Origin: Croceitalea marina
GTDB taxonomy: Bacteria > Bacteroidota > Bacteroidia > Flavobacteriales > Flavobacteriaceae
Length of the DNA stretch: 64,000 nucleotides
Assembly: GCF_042684265.1 (NCBI RefSeq)
Contig: NZ_JBHULB010000011.1
Coordinates: 62,001 to 126,000 of the forward strand
Reading direction: 5' to 3'
How positions within the stretch are numbered: position 1 is the stretch's first letter; the number at the start of each line of letters is the position of its first letter. A program made the position numbers and the translations under genes. Under the pieces are notes generated by a model. That model saw only the letters and a list, made by a program, of their open reading frames with translations, ran no database searches and was not told the DNA's origin. Shown here piece after piece: positions 8,260-15,984 of this stretch.

Positions 8260-9261
8260 TTATTTTTCTACCAAGTCCCCATCTGGGTATTTTGCGAAAC
8301 GTCCTTTTTCTTTCTCATGCACATTATCGGGGTAGGGCCAAGGCCAGCCACCAAATTGCGTTGTGCGGTATTCGTCCATGGCCTGCTGTATTTCAGCATC
8401 GTTGTTCATTACAAAAGGACCGTATTTTGCAACTGGTTCGCCAATAGGTTTGCCCTGTAAGATTAAAAAGTGCGCTTGCTTTTGGCCCACCTGTATGGTA
8501 GTTTCTTGGGCGCCATCTAAAACTACACCAAAATTCGGTTTTATCTTTTTGCCCTCTATTTCAATTTCATCGCCTTCATAAAAATAGAGTGTTCTAGAAA
8601 CCTCAGTGCTTGCTTTGGGTAAGATAAATTCGGTCTCGGAATCGATATGAATGTTCCAGACCGCAACTTCATTTTCATTGTTTGCCGCCCAAGAGTTGGG
8701 GGCAGGGTCATTGGCTTGGTTTCCCCTGTAATTACCGGCTATCACTTTTACAGTGGCATTGATTTCTTTGATAACGGGAATATCTTCATGCCATAACATT
8801 TTAAAATGAGGGTCTACAAACTTATCGGCTTTAGGTAGATTCAACCAGATTTGAAATAACTCTAATGGATTTTCTTTATCGTCATTCAGTAAAGGAAACA
8901 TTTCGGAGTGTTGCACCCCACGGCCTGCGGTCATCCATTGCACATCGCCCTCTCCAAAACGCCCAGCTGCACCTAAAGAGTCGGAATGATCACAATAGCC
9001 TTTGTTGACTATGGTAATAGTTTCAAACCCTCTATGCGGGTGGTACGGAAAACCTGGTATTGTCGTACCATGATACATACGCCAACCATCTTTTATCCTA
9101 AAGTCGTTGCCAAGGCTTCTACCTTCTAGCAATTTGGGATCTGGCCCCAATTCTCCATTTCCTTTAGGATAATGGTCTAAGTGGTATACACAAAACAAAA
9201 AGGGATCTTGTGTTTGCCATGGAAAGCCTAAGGGAAATGTTTGTACTACGGAGTTGTTCAT
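8260..9261 (-). CDS. pirin family protein
   Basis: This 333-residue bicupin belongs to the pirin family. The N-terminal cupin carries the metal-site signature FPYHPHRGFETITIV (near residue 76) and GRGVQHSEMF (near 113). The second cupin and a Pirin_C domain follow, ending near residue 300. The extra C-terminal tail (YRTTQFGGWPWP) is shared by many bacterial pirins. Some pirins show quercetinase activity; others bind regulators. Which applies cannot be told here. The gene follows the lipocalin/VOC gene by 60 bases on the same strand. Confidence 0.93.
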   Translation of the reverse strand: MNNSVVQTFPLGFPWQTQDPFLFCVYHLDHYPKGNGELGPDPKLLEGRSLGNDFRIKDGWRMYHGTTIPGFPYHPHRGFETITIVNKGYCDHSDSLGAAGRFGEGDVQWMTAGRGVQHSEMFPLLNDDKENPLELFQIWLNLPKADKFVDPHFKMLWHEDIPVIKEINATVKVIAGNYRGNQANDPAPNSWAANNENEVAVWNIHIDSETEFILPKASTEVSRTLYFYEGDEIEIEGKKIKPNFGVVLDGAQETTIQVGQKQAHFLILQGKPIGEPVAKYGPFVMNNDAEIQQAMDEYRTTQFGGWPWPYPDNVHEKEKGRFAKYPDGDLVEK

Positions 9262-9321
9262 ATTTTAGTCTTTCTTATTTTAAACAATTTTAGGTTCCGC
9301 TTGAACTATGGTAGATTTTTA

Positions 9322-10251
9322 TTAGTGCTTTGCCGTATTGATTTCGATCCAATAGCCATCAGGGTCTTGCAAATAGATTTGTTTTACCCCATCACTGCGG
9401 TCGGTAACCGAACCTTTGTCACCTGGCCAATTATAAAAATCAATGTTCTTGGCCATTATATGTGCTATAAAGCCTTCTAAGTCTTGTGTTGACAAGCACA
9501 GGTGTATGCTCTTATCTTTTTTAAAGACGATAACATCTTTTTTTATGAGATGCAACTGCGAATTCCCTCTAATTTCAAACCAGCGAAAACCTTGGGCCTT
9601 ATCGGGGTGGGGTATCTCTTTTAATTTCAATACATCACGATAGAAATCACCCGTTTCGATCAGTTTGGTCACCACCAATGATTCATGGTCAAAATGAAAA
9701 TCAAAACCGTTGTCAGCTTTAAATTGCGTTTCTAAATAGGTCTGTTTCCATTCTCCATTTACATAGCTGCCAACTTTAAAATTATAGGTGTTATCATCAA
9801 CATACTCCCAAGCATCGGTTACTTCGGTATCGCCATAAGTGTATTGATATAAAATATCTTTTTCATTGAATGACACCGTACCCTGGGTAACCCCTCCAAA
9901 AACATCAAATTCCCAGAACCGAATGGTGTTGCTTTCTGCATCGTATTTACGAATACCGTGATTGCGATGGCCGTATTCGGTCTGTTCTTTGTTTACAAAA
10001 CCCTTGGATTCTGTTACAATGGTCTTACCCTCTAAAGAATACCTAAAATCTATCTCTTGTTTGAATTTTGACCCATCGCCCCAAGTGCCTTTTGCTTTCC
10101 AGGTTTTACCAACTAAATTTTCAAATCCGTTTAAAGGATTGTCTTGGGCAGTCATAAAAGTCGGCACTAGTAGCAATGCTGTCACTGCTAACAATAAACA
10201 TTTACGATGTAAGTTCTTCAATTTGTTTTTGAATTTTATCAGCTTCCGCAT
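9322..10251 (-). CDS. secreted lipocalin-like / VOC domain fusion protein
   Basis: This 309-residue protein (from ATG at 10251) starts with a basic segment and a signal peptide ending near FMTAQ. Residues about 38-185 are beta-rich and resemble a DUF1579/lipocalin-like domain (GxxWKAKG, SLEGKTIVTES, RFWEFDVFGG). Residues about 190-305 form a VOC (glyoxalase-like) domain: FDHESLVVTKLIETGDFYRDVL, then LHLIKKDV, ending IYLQDPDGYWIEIN. Secreted single-domain VOC proteins of this type are common in flavobacteria; the fusion is less usual. The start is uncertain: ATG 10251 lies 50 bases inside the upstream 55-codon gene, and TTG at 10221 is an alternative. The substrate is unknown. Confidence 0.75.
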   Translation of the reverse strand: MRKLIKFKNKLKNLHRKCLLLAVTALLLVPTFMTAQDNPLNGFENLVGKTWKAKGTWGDGSKFKQEIDFRYSLEGKTIVTESKGFVNKEQTEYGHRNHGIRKYDAESNTIRFWEFDVFGGVTQGTVSFNEKDILYQYTYGDTEVTDAWEYVDDNTYNFKVGSYVNGEWKQTYLETQFKADNGFDFHFDHESLVVTKLIETGDFYRDVLKLKEIPHPDKAQGFRWFEIRGNSQLHLIKKDVIVFKKDKSIHLCLSTQDLEGFIAHIMAKNIDFYNWPGDKGSVTDRSDGVKQIYLQDPDGYWIEINTAKH

Positions 10252-10369
10252 ATTTGGTATCGCTTTCACTTCTATTGATTTTAGAAAGATCAAAGGCCTC
10301 TTTCATGAGCTTTTGATACTTTTCTTGTAATTTTTCTAATTCTGTTTTCTTTTTAAATAATCCGAACAT
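10202..10369 (-). CDS. Lacal_2735 family small protein
   Basis: This is a 55-codon reading frame starting MFGLFKKKTELEKLQEKY. Almost all of it is a charged helix (Lys/Glu-rich, heptad-like) after a short hydrophobic amphipathic N-terminus. Length and start match the flavobacterial Lacal_2735 family of unknown function. Its 3' end overlaps the 5' end of the lipocalin/VOC gene in another frame, and it starts 14 bases beyond the end of the M20 gene on the same strand. Confidence 0.72.
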   Translation of the reverse strand: MFGLFKKKTELEKLQEKYQKLMKEAFDLSKINRSESDTKYAEADKIQKQIEELTS

Positions 10370-10383
10370 AGCAATTTTTGGTT

Positions 10384-11808
10384 TTAATCTTTTCCGATAG
10401 GTGGGGGACCGTCTATCATAGCCTCATAGACTTCATCTCCTTTTCGGGTTTTGTATTCTTCTTTTACTTTTTCAACAAGTTTTGGATTTGTAAATAAATC
10501 TACCATGGTCATACCCATAGCTTTTGAGGCATAGACCATACCTTTATGGCCAATACTCATTCCGCCGCAGGCTACAACTGCCCAAGAATGCCAAGGGGTA
10601 TCTTTTGGCGCAACGGTAACGCCTAAATTGATATTAGGAACGTTCCAGCTTACATCACCTACATCTGTAGAACCTCCACCAGGATTTTTTTCGGTTTCTT
10701 TTAAAGGATAAATTTTACTATCCATACCTATCTCTGGCTTGCCAGTTGCTTTTTGTATCGCTTTGCCAAAAGCCGTTTCTTCTTCCGTATAGGTAATAGG
10801 GCCTAAAAGCTCAAGGTTTTTCTGCATAATTTCACCACCGGAGCGATTTACCAAGGTTTCATAAATACCCGAAACCAAAGAGATTTTATAATCAACATTG
10901 GCCATAATAGCGGCACCCTCGGCCATTTTTTTAACGCGTTCGTAGGTGGGCAGCATAATTTTCCGTTTTGGGTCACGTACCCGCACCCATAGTTTTGCAT
11001 AATCTGGCACTACATTTACGACTTGCCCGCCATCTTGAATATGATAGTGGATTCGCGAAGTGGGCAAAATATGTTCTCTATAGTAATTAATACCAGTTGT
11101 ATATAGCTCTAGGGCATCAGAGGCGCTACGTCCGTTCCAGGGATCTGCGGAGGCGTGAGCGGTTTGGCCATAGAATTCTACAATAAAGTCTATTAATGAC
11201 AAGCCACTTTGCACATCGGCCTCTATGCCTGAGGAGGGGTGCCAGCTAATATTAACATCTACATCGCTCCAAAGCCCAGCTTCTACCATCCAAACTTTGG
11301 CAAAGAACTTTTCTTCTGCAGGAGTTCCTAAAAATTTGACAGTACCCTTTATTTTTCCTTGGTCCATAAGTTCTTTAATGGCTATTGCCGAACCTAAGCT
11401 TGCAGTACCGAACATATTGTGGCCACAACCATGACCAGCAGCTCCGGGTTGTAAAGGCTCTTTAACCGGGGAAGCTTTCTGTGAAATACCTGGCAGGGCA
11501 TCGAATTCGCCAAGAATGCTTATTACTGGCTTGCCCGAACCATAAGTGGCCGTAAAGGCCGTTGGAATATCGGCGACCCCCCGAGTAACTTTAAGTCCGT
11601 TTTTTTCAGCATAGTCAGCAAGAATACGTGAAGATTCACTTTCGTTAAAAGCGGTTTCTGCAAGTGCCCATATAGAGTCACTGATCTTTATCAATTCGGC
11701 CTGGTGTTTTTCAATAGAGGCAATGATTGCTTTTTTGTTGGGGTTTAATTTTTGGCCTATGCTTCCAATACACGTAAATAAAGCGACAAATAGGATAATT
11801 TTTTTCAT
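10384..11808 (-). CDS. secreted M20-family amidohydrolase (AbgB-like)
   Basis: This 474-residue protein carries a signal peptide (MKKIILFVALFTCIGSIGQ). It shows M20 dimetal motifs: GAAGHGCGHNMFG near residue 125, TPAEEKFFAKVWM near 160 and GGSTDVGDVSW near 375. The closest recognisable group is the p-aminobenzoyl-glutamate hydrolase B / amidohydrolase branch of M20, which cleaves amide bonds of aminoacyl conjugates. The signal peptide implies periplasmic action, perhaps on peptide or acyl-amino-acid debris (inference). It is separated from the photolyase operon by 55 bases. Confidence 0.88.
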   Translation of the reverse strand: MKKIILFVALFTCIGSIGQKLNPNKKAIIASIEKHQAELIKISDSIWALAETAFNESESSRILADYAEKNGLKVTRGVADIPTAFTATYGSGKPVISILGEFDALPGISQKASPVKEPLQPGAAGHGCGHNMFGTASLGSAIAIKELMDQGKIKGTVKFLGTPAEEKFFAKVWMVEAGLWSDVDVNISWHPSSGIEADVQSGLSLIDFIVEFYGQTAHASADPWNGRSASDALELYTTGINYYREHILPTSRIHYHIQDGGQVVNVVPDYAKLWVRVRDPKRKIMLPTYERVKKMAEGAAIMANVDYKISLVSGIYETLVNRSGGEIMQKNLELLGPITYTEEETAFGKAIQKATGKPEIGMDSKIYPLKETEKNPGGGSTDVGDVSWNVPNINLGVTVAPKDTPWHSWAVVACGGMSIGHKGMVYASKAMGMTMVDLFTNPKLVEKVKEEYKTRKGDEVYEAMIDGPPPIGKD

Positions 11809-11863
11809 TTTTATAGGTGTTGGTTACTTTAAAAAACTGAATCTCTAAAGTAATGAAAAAGTA

Positions 11864-13168
11864 TTAGCCAACCGCTTCTTTATAAACTTGTAAGCACCTT
11901 TCCCTCGCCATTTTATGATCCACCATTTTTTCAGGGTAGCTGAGCTCTTGAAGTTCAGGCACCCATTTGTTGATATAACCTTTTTGCTTATCAAACTTAT
12001 CAACTTGGGTCATGGGGTTAAAAATTCTAAAATACGGGGCAGCATCAACACCACTGCCCGCAGCCCATTGCCAGTTACCGACGTTGGCACTCATATCATA
12101 GTCTAAAAGCTTTTCGGCAAAATAGGCTTCTCCCCAGCGCCAATCTATCAATAAATGCTTGCATAAAAAGCTCGCGACCAACATTCGAACGCGGTTATGC
12201 ATATAGCCTGTAGCATTTAATTCGCGCATACCGGCATCTACCAAAGCATAGCCGGTTAGGCCATTTTTCCATTTTTCGAATTCCGCTTCATTATTGCGCC
12301 ATTCGATACGGTCATATTTGGGTTTAAAGGCCTTTTTATGGGTATGCGGATAATGCCATAGAATTTGCATAAAAAACTCTCGCCAAATCAGTTCGCTCCA
12401 AAAAACTTCGTTTTCTTCGGCAATTGCCTTTTTCACCATTTTTCTTGCAGAAATTGTTCCAAATCTTAAATGAGGACCTAATCTAGATGTGCCATTTTTA
12501 ATGGCCGGAAAGTTTCGCGTATCCTCATAATTTTGAATCAGGTCTTTTGTTACGACAAAATCGGGCACTTCAATATCTGATTCTTGAAAGCCTAGGTCTT
12601 CTAATTTGCAATCTGGAAAGCGTTTATTTTGTAAGAGGTTAGCAAAATCTGGTTGATATTCTACCAAGTCTACTGAGGGATTAAATTGTTCTTTCCATTT
12701 ATTTTTAAACGGGGTATATACAACATACGGTTTGCCGTCACCTTTGACAATCTCACTTTTTTCAAAAATTACTTGATCCTTAAAGGTCTTAAAACCGATG
12801 CCTTTGTCCGTCAAGAATTCTGCAACTTCTTTATCACGCTGTTTCGCATAAGGTTCATAATCGTGGTTGGTAAATACCGTATCGATGCTAAATTCCTTAG
12901 ACATGGCATCAAAAACCTCTACAGGTTTTCCATGATAAATGCCCAAGTCGCTATTAAAGTCTGACCGTAATTTTTTTCTGATTTTCACCAGTTGTTGATG
13001 TATAAAACCAACACGCGCATCGGTTTTAGGTAGTTTTTCTAAAATTTCAGTATCAAAAATAAAAATTGGTATTACAGCAGATTCGCCTTTTAAAGCATGG
13101 TATAGCCCCACATTATCATCTAAACGCAAGTCGCGCCTATACCAAAATACACTTGCCTTTTTCGCCAT
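11864..13168 (-). CDS. phrB: deoxyribodipyrimidine photo-lyase
   Basis: This is a 434-residue class I CPD photolyase/cryptochrome. The N-terminal antenna domain begins VFWYRRDLRLDDN (residue 7). The FAD-binding domain includes SRLGPHLRFGTIS (near 229), WRWGEAYFAEKL and DYDMSANVGNWQWAAGSG (near 365). The Trp-rich electron-transfer region is preserved. It uses blue light to split pyrimidine dimers. The gene touches the SDR gene (stop and start overlap by one base) and is the last gene of the SRPBCC-SDR-photolyase operon, a set seen in light-inducible clusters of marine Bacteroidota. Light control here is inference. Confidence 0.95.
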   Translation of the reverse strand: MAKKASVFWYRRDLRLDDNVGLYHALKGESAVIPIFIFDTEILEKLPKTDARVGFIHQQLVKIRKKLRSDFNSDLGIYHGKPVEVFDAMSKEFSIDTVFTNHDYEPYAKQRDKEVAEFLTDKGIGFKTFKDQVIFEKSEIVKGDGKPYVVYTPFKNKWKEQFNPSVDLVEYQPDFANLLQNKRFPDCKLEDLGFQESDIEVPDFVVTKDLIQNYEDTRNFPAIKNGTSRLGPHLRFGTISARKMVKKAIAEENEVFWSELIWREFFMQILWHYPHTHKKAFKPKYDRIEWRNNEAEFEKWKNGLTGYALVDAGMRELNATGYMHNRVRMLVASFLCKHLLIDWRWGEAYFAEKLLDYDMSANVGNWQWAAGSGVDAAPYFRIFNPMTQVDKFDKQKGYINKWVPELQELSYPEKMVDHKMARERCLQVYKEAVG

Positions 13169-13860
13169 TAATTTACATTTAAGGTAGATATACCACCATC
13201 AATACCAATACTTTGCCCAGTAACCCAAGAACTATCCTCTTTGAGTAAAAAGCAGGCAAGATTGGCTATATCCTTTGCTTCACCAACTCTTTTTAAAGGG
13301 TGACGCTCGTTCATAAGTTCTCTTTTCCTGTCATTGTTTAAAAGACGTTTTGCCAGGGTCGTATCTACTAATGAAGGAGCTATCGTATTTACCCTAACCT
13401 TTGGCGAATACTCTGCGGCCAAAGACTTTGCAAACCCTTCAATTGCGCCTTTTGCTGCTGCTACACTAGTGTGAAATGGCATTCCTGTAGCGACTGCAAC
13501 TGTGCTAAAGAACACCATACTTGAGCCATCTGCCATTTTAGGCATAACAGTCTTCACAACCTTGACCAAAGAAAAGAAGTTAAGCTCCATATCTTCTTTA
13601 AAAGTGTCAATAGATAGCATTTTAAAAGGCTTTAGATTAATACTACCCGGGCAATACACAAACCCATGTAGCTCATTTGGTAGTTCTGAATCTTCAAAGG
13701 TATCCGTGGTAGCATCAAATGAAATGTAATTAACTTCTAAATTACCAAGTTCATCGTTGGTTCTTGAGGCAACATATATTGTAAATTGGTCTTGAAGTGC
13801 TTTAGCTATTTCAAAACCTATACCATGTGATCCACCTACGAGTAGAATATTTTTTTGCAT
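13168..13860 (-). CDS. SDR-family protein lacking the catalytic tyrosine
   Basis: This is a 230-residue Rossmann protein. The nucleotide-binding motif is GGSHGIG (residues 9-15). The usual catalytic Ser is present (FFSTVAV, Ser119). The active-site YxxxK motif reads VAAAK (133-137), so Lys137 is there but Tyr is replaced by Val. The C-terminal SDR motif DGGISTLN is normal. It may therefore bind NAD(P) without standard oxidoreductase chemistry, or use another residue. The gene sits between the SRPBCC and photolyase genes, with one-base spacing on each side, so the three are one operon. Confidence 0.88.
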   Translation of the reverse strand: MQKNILLVGGSHGIGFEIAKALQDQFTIYVASRTNDELGNLEVNYISFDATTDTFEDSELPNELHGFVYCPGSINLKPFKMLSIDTFKEDMELNFFSLVKVVKTVMPKMADGSSMVFFSTVAVATGMPFHTSVAAAKGAIEGFAKSLAAEYSPKVRVNTIAPSLVDTTLAKRLLNNDRKRELMNERHPLKRVGEAKDIANLACFLLKEDSSWVTGQSIGIDGGISTLNVN

Positions 13861-13861
13861 A

Positions 13862-14359
13862 TTATATCGATTTTAATTCTAGACTGTTCTTTTTGCCTTC
13901 AAGCTTACCGAACAACTCGTTAAGCTTTGTTTCGCGGTACTCGAAGATTTGTTGTAATTGTTTTTTTACCACCAAAGGATAGGCCAATTGCCCCAAAAAC
14001 CCGAACGGAATTTTATAATCAATGATGTCTTCCATTTCTACCCCACCATCAATTTCTTTTATAAAGTGCTTGTGGTGCCATAAGGCGTAAGGTCCAAAAC
14101 GCTGTTCATCTACAAAATATTCGCCTTCTTTTACATGGGTAATTTCAGTAACCCATTTGGTACTATATCCTGCGAAAGGCCTAACTATATATTGTATAAT
14201 CTGGCCTTGAAACATGGGCCTGTCAGCCCCGTCCAAAATTGTAAAACCCATGTGGTCTGGTGTTATTACAGCTAAGTTTTTGGGGTCAGATAAAAAGTTC
14301 CAAGCTTCTATCTTAGAAATTGGTAAGGCCTGTTTGGCTTTTAATTGGTAAAGTTTCAT
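13862..14359 (-). CDS. SRPBCC family protein
   Basis: This 165-residue protein has the START-like (SRPBCC, cell-division-inhibitor-like) fold that binds hydrophobic ligands. Typical positions are ISKIEAWNFLSDPKNLAVITP near the N-terminus and the FVDEQRFGPYALWHHKHFIKE segment in the middle (residue ~85). No signal peptide or membrane helix is present. It is the first gene of the photolyase operon and follows a perfect inverted repeat at 14388-14423. Similar proteins accompany photolyase/SDR genes in other flavobacteria; the ligand is unknown. Confidence 0.85.
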   Translation of the reverse strand: MKLYQLKAKQALPISKIEAWNFLSDPKNLAVITPDHMGFTILDGADRPMFQGQIIQYIVRPFAGYSTKWVTEITHVKEGEYFVDEQRFGPYALWHHKHFIKEIDGGVEMEDIIDYKIPFGFLGQLAYPLVVKKQLQQIFEYRETKLNELFGKLEGKKNSLELKSI

Positions 14360-14387
14360 AAAAGAATTTTAACAAATATAATTGTAA

Positions 14388-14423
14388 TTTTGTTTAATTT
14401 GAAATAAGAAAAGTTAAACAAAA
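14388..14423 (-). promoter_or_regulatory. perfect 10-bp inverted repeat at the photolyase operon promoter
   Basis: TTTTGTTTAA (14388-14397) is the exact reverse complement of TTAAACAAAA (14414-14423), with 16 bases between. On the minus strand a TATATTTG -7 element follows just downstream, and the left arm falls near the expected -33 region. No good -33 TTTG is present. This arrangement suggests regulator-dependent transcription. The regulator is unknown. Confidence 0.6.
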
Positions 14424-14575
14424 ATTAATAAACTTTTCATCTTAGAAAAAAAGGTTGACTTGGCAAGACCTGCTCATTTTTCAAATTAAAATGGCTTGTT
14501 ATTTAAGCATTTGTTAACATATCCAGCTTTTCATTATAACTAGTTTTGTTTTCTAATCGATTAAACACTGATATC

Positions 14576-15421
14576 ATGAAAAAATTAGTATTATTTTCTT
14601 TTGTGGCCCTATTGACATGTACCTTGAGTGCACAGATAACTACGCCACAACCAAGTACCTCTTCAAAAATTTGGCAGACGGTAGGTTTAACAGAGGTTAC
14701 CGTTGATTACTCTAGACCATCAATGCGTGGAAGAACAATTTATGGTGATCTGGTACCTTTTGGTAAACTGTGGAGAACGGGAGCGAATGCCTACACAAAA
14801 ATTGGTTTTGATAAGGATGTAACTATTGCAAACCAAGACGTTAAAGCTGGCACATACTCAATTTTCACAAAGCCTGGAAAAGAGAATTGGGAAGTATTCT
14901 TTTACACTGATACCCAAGGTGGAGGAACCCCAAGAAATTGGGACGATGCTAAGGTAGTAGCAAAAACTACGGTTCCGGTTTATAAAATGGATATGCCCGT
15001 AGAAACATTCACAATAACTATTGATGATGTTACCAATAATGGTGCTAATCTTGGTATTATTTGGGAGAACACTTATGTGGCAGTTCCTTTCGGAGTTAAA
15101 ACAGATGCCGAGGTAGTGAAGAGTATCGAAAAAGTAATGGCAGGACCTTCAGCAGGTGATTATTATGCAGCTGCCGTATACTATGCCAATGAGGGCAAAG
15201 ATATTGGAAAAGCTAAAGAATGGATGGACAAGGCTATGGCGATGGTTGAAAAACCAGCTTTCTGGCAGCTAAGACAACAGTCTCTAATTCTAGCAAAGTC
15301 AGGTGATAAAAAAGGCGCAATAGCGACTGCGAAAAAATCACTTGCCGCTGCCGAAGAAGCAGGCAATATGGACTATGTTAAGATGAACAAAGATTCGCTA
15401 AAAGAGTGGGGAGCTTTATAG
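14576..15421 (+). CDS. secreted DUF2911 domain-containing protein
   Basis: This 281-residue protein has a signal peptide (MKKLVLFSFVALLTCTLSAQ). A DUF2911 domain (about 30-175) follows, with the diagnostic VDYSRPSMRGRTIYGDLVPFGKLWRTGANAYTK region. Residues about 185-280 are helical with tetratricopeptide-like spacing (YYANEGKDIGKAKEWMDKAM). DUF2911 proteins are abundant in Bacteroidota; their function is unknown. A TAGTTTTG -7 element is at 14541-14548. The start chosen is the ATG of the signal peptide. An intrinsic terminator lies 23 bases after the stop, inside the convergent gene. Confidence 0.9.
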   Translation: MKKLVLFSFVALLTCTLSAQITTPQPSTSSKIWQTVGLTEVTVDYSRPSMRGRTIYGDLVPFGKLWRTGANAYTKIGFDKDVTIANQDVKAGTYSIFTKPGKENWEVFFYTDTQGGGTPRNWDDAKVVAKTTVPVYKMDMPVETFTITIDDVTNNGANLGIIWENTYVAVPFGVKTDAEVVKSIEKVMAGPSAGDYYAAAVYYANEGKDIGKAKEWMDKAMAMVEKPAFWQLRQQSLILAKSGDKKGAIATAKKSLAAAEEAGNMDYVKMNKDSLKEWGAL

Positions 15422-15428
15422 TTAAAAC

Positions 15429-15896
15429 TTAATTTTCGAATTGAACCCTGGCAATTGTGTCAGGGTTTTTATTTTCCAATACATTACAGTTAAAAGTTTT
15501 CCAATTAGATTTTTTGACAATTTCGGTTTCGTTGAAACTTTCTCCATCACCTTTTTGTTCGAAAACCAGGTTCTGAACATAGCACTTATCTTCTTTATTT
15601 GCTATCATTGAGGCGCTTCTAGACCTTGCAACAATTTGCCCGTATTCGTTAAAAGTTAACGCCCATCTTTTACTTGTAATAATAACTTCAGCAACTATGA
15701 ATTCTGCACCCCTTTCATTTGCAGTTTTGATAAAATCTAGTTCTAAGGTCGTATCATAGAGCACTGCATTTGGCAAAACATCGACTTTGTCATAATGTTT
15801 GGGTACAGTTACTTGTTGTGCGATAGATTCCGATTTGCCAACAGAGTTACATGAAACAAGAATTGTAATACAAAGTAATGAGACTATTTTATGCAT
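15429..15896 (-). CDS. putative lipoprotein, no family recognised
   Basis: This 155-residue protein begins MHKIVSLLCITILVSCNS, a lipoprotein signal peptide with lipobox LVSC (Cys16). The mature part is soluble, with alternating beta-like stretches (IVAEVIITSKRWALTFNEYGQIVARS) and three later cysteines/aromatic clusters. I do not recognise a family. Its stop lies 8 bases from the DUF2911 stop; the DUF2911 terminator is inside its 3' end. A periplasmic or outer-membrane location is likely from the lipobox. Confidence 0.7.
   Translation of the reverse strand: MHKIVSLLCITILVSCNSVGKSESIAQQVTVPKHYDKVDVLPNAVLYDTTLELDFIKTANERGAEFIVAEVIITSKRWALTFNEYGQIVARSRSASMIANKEDKCYVQNLVFEQKGDGESFNETEIVKKSNWKTFNCNVLENKNPDTIARVQFEN
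15444..15475 (+). terminator. intrinsic terminator of the DUF2911 gene
   Basis: AACCCTG (15444-15450) pairs with CAGGGTT (15461-15467) and a T-rich tract follows. The hairpin lies inside the last codons of the convergent lipoprotein gene, so these bases serve two purposes. Confidence 0.75.
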
Positions 15897-15984
15897 AACT
15901 GGTTTTTTATGCTAAAGTAGTCGGGATGGTAACCCACATAAACCCTGTTTTCAGGGATTTTGATAATCGTACGCTTTTAGAATA

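Noticed and set aside
8260..10330. Additional plus-strand reading frames over pirin and VOC genes
   Set aside because: They are shadows of well-supported minus-strand genes and show no family signal.
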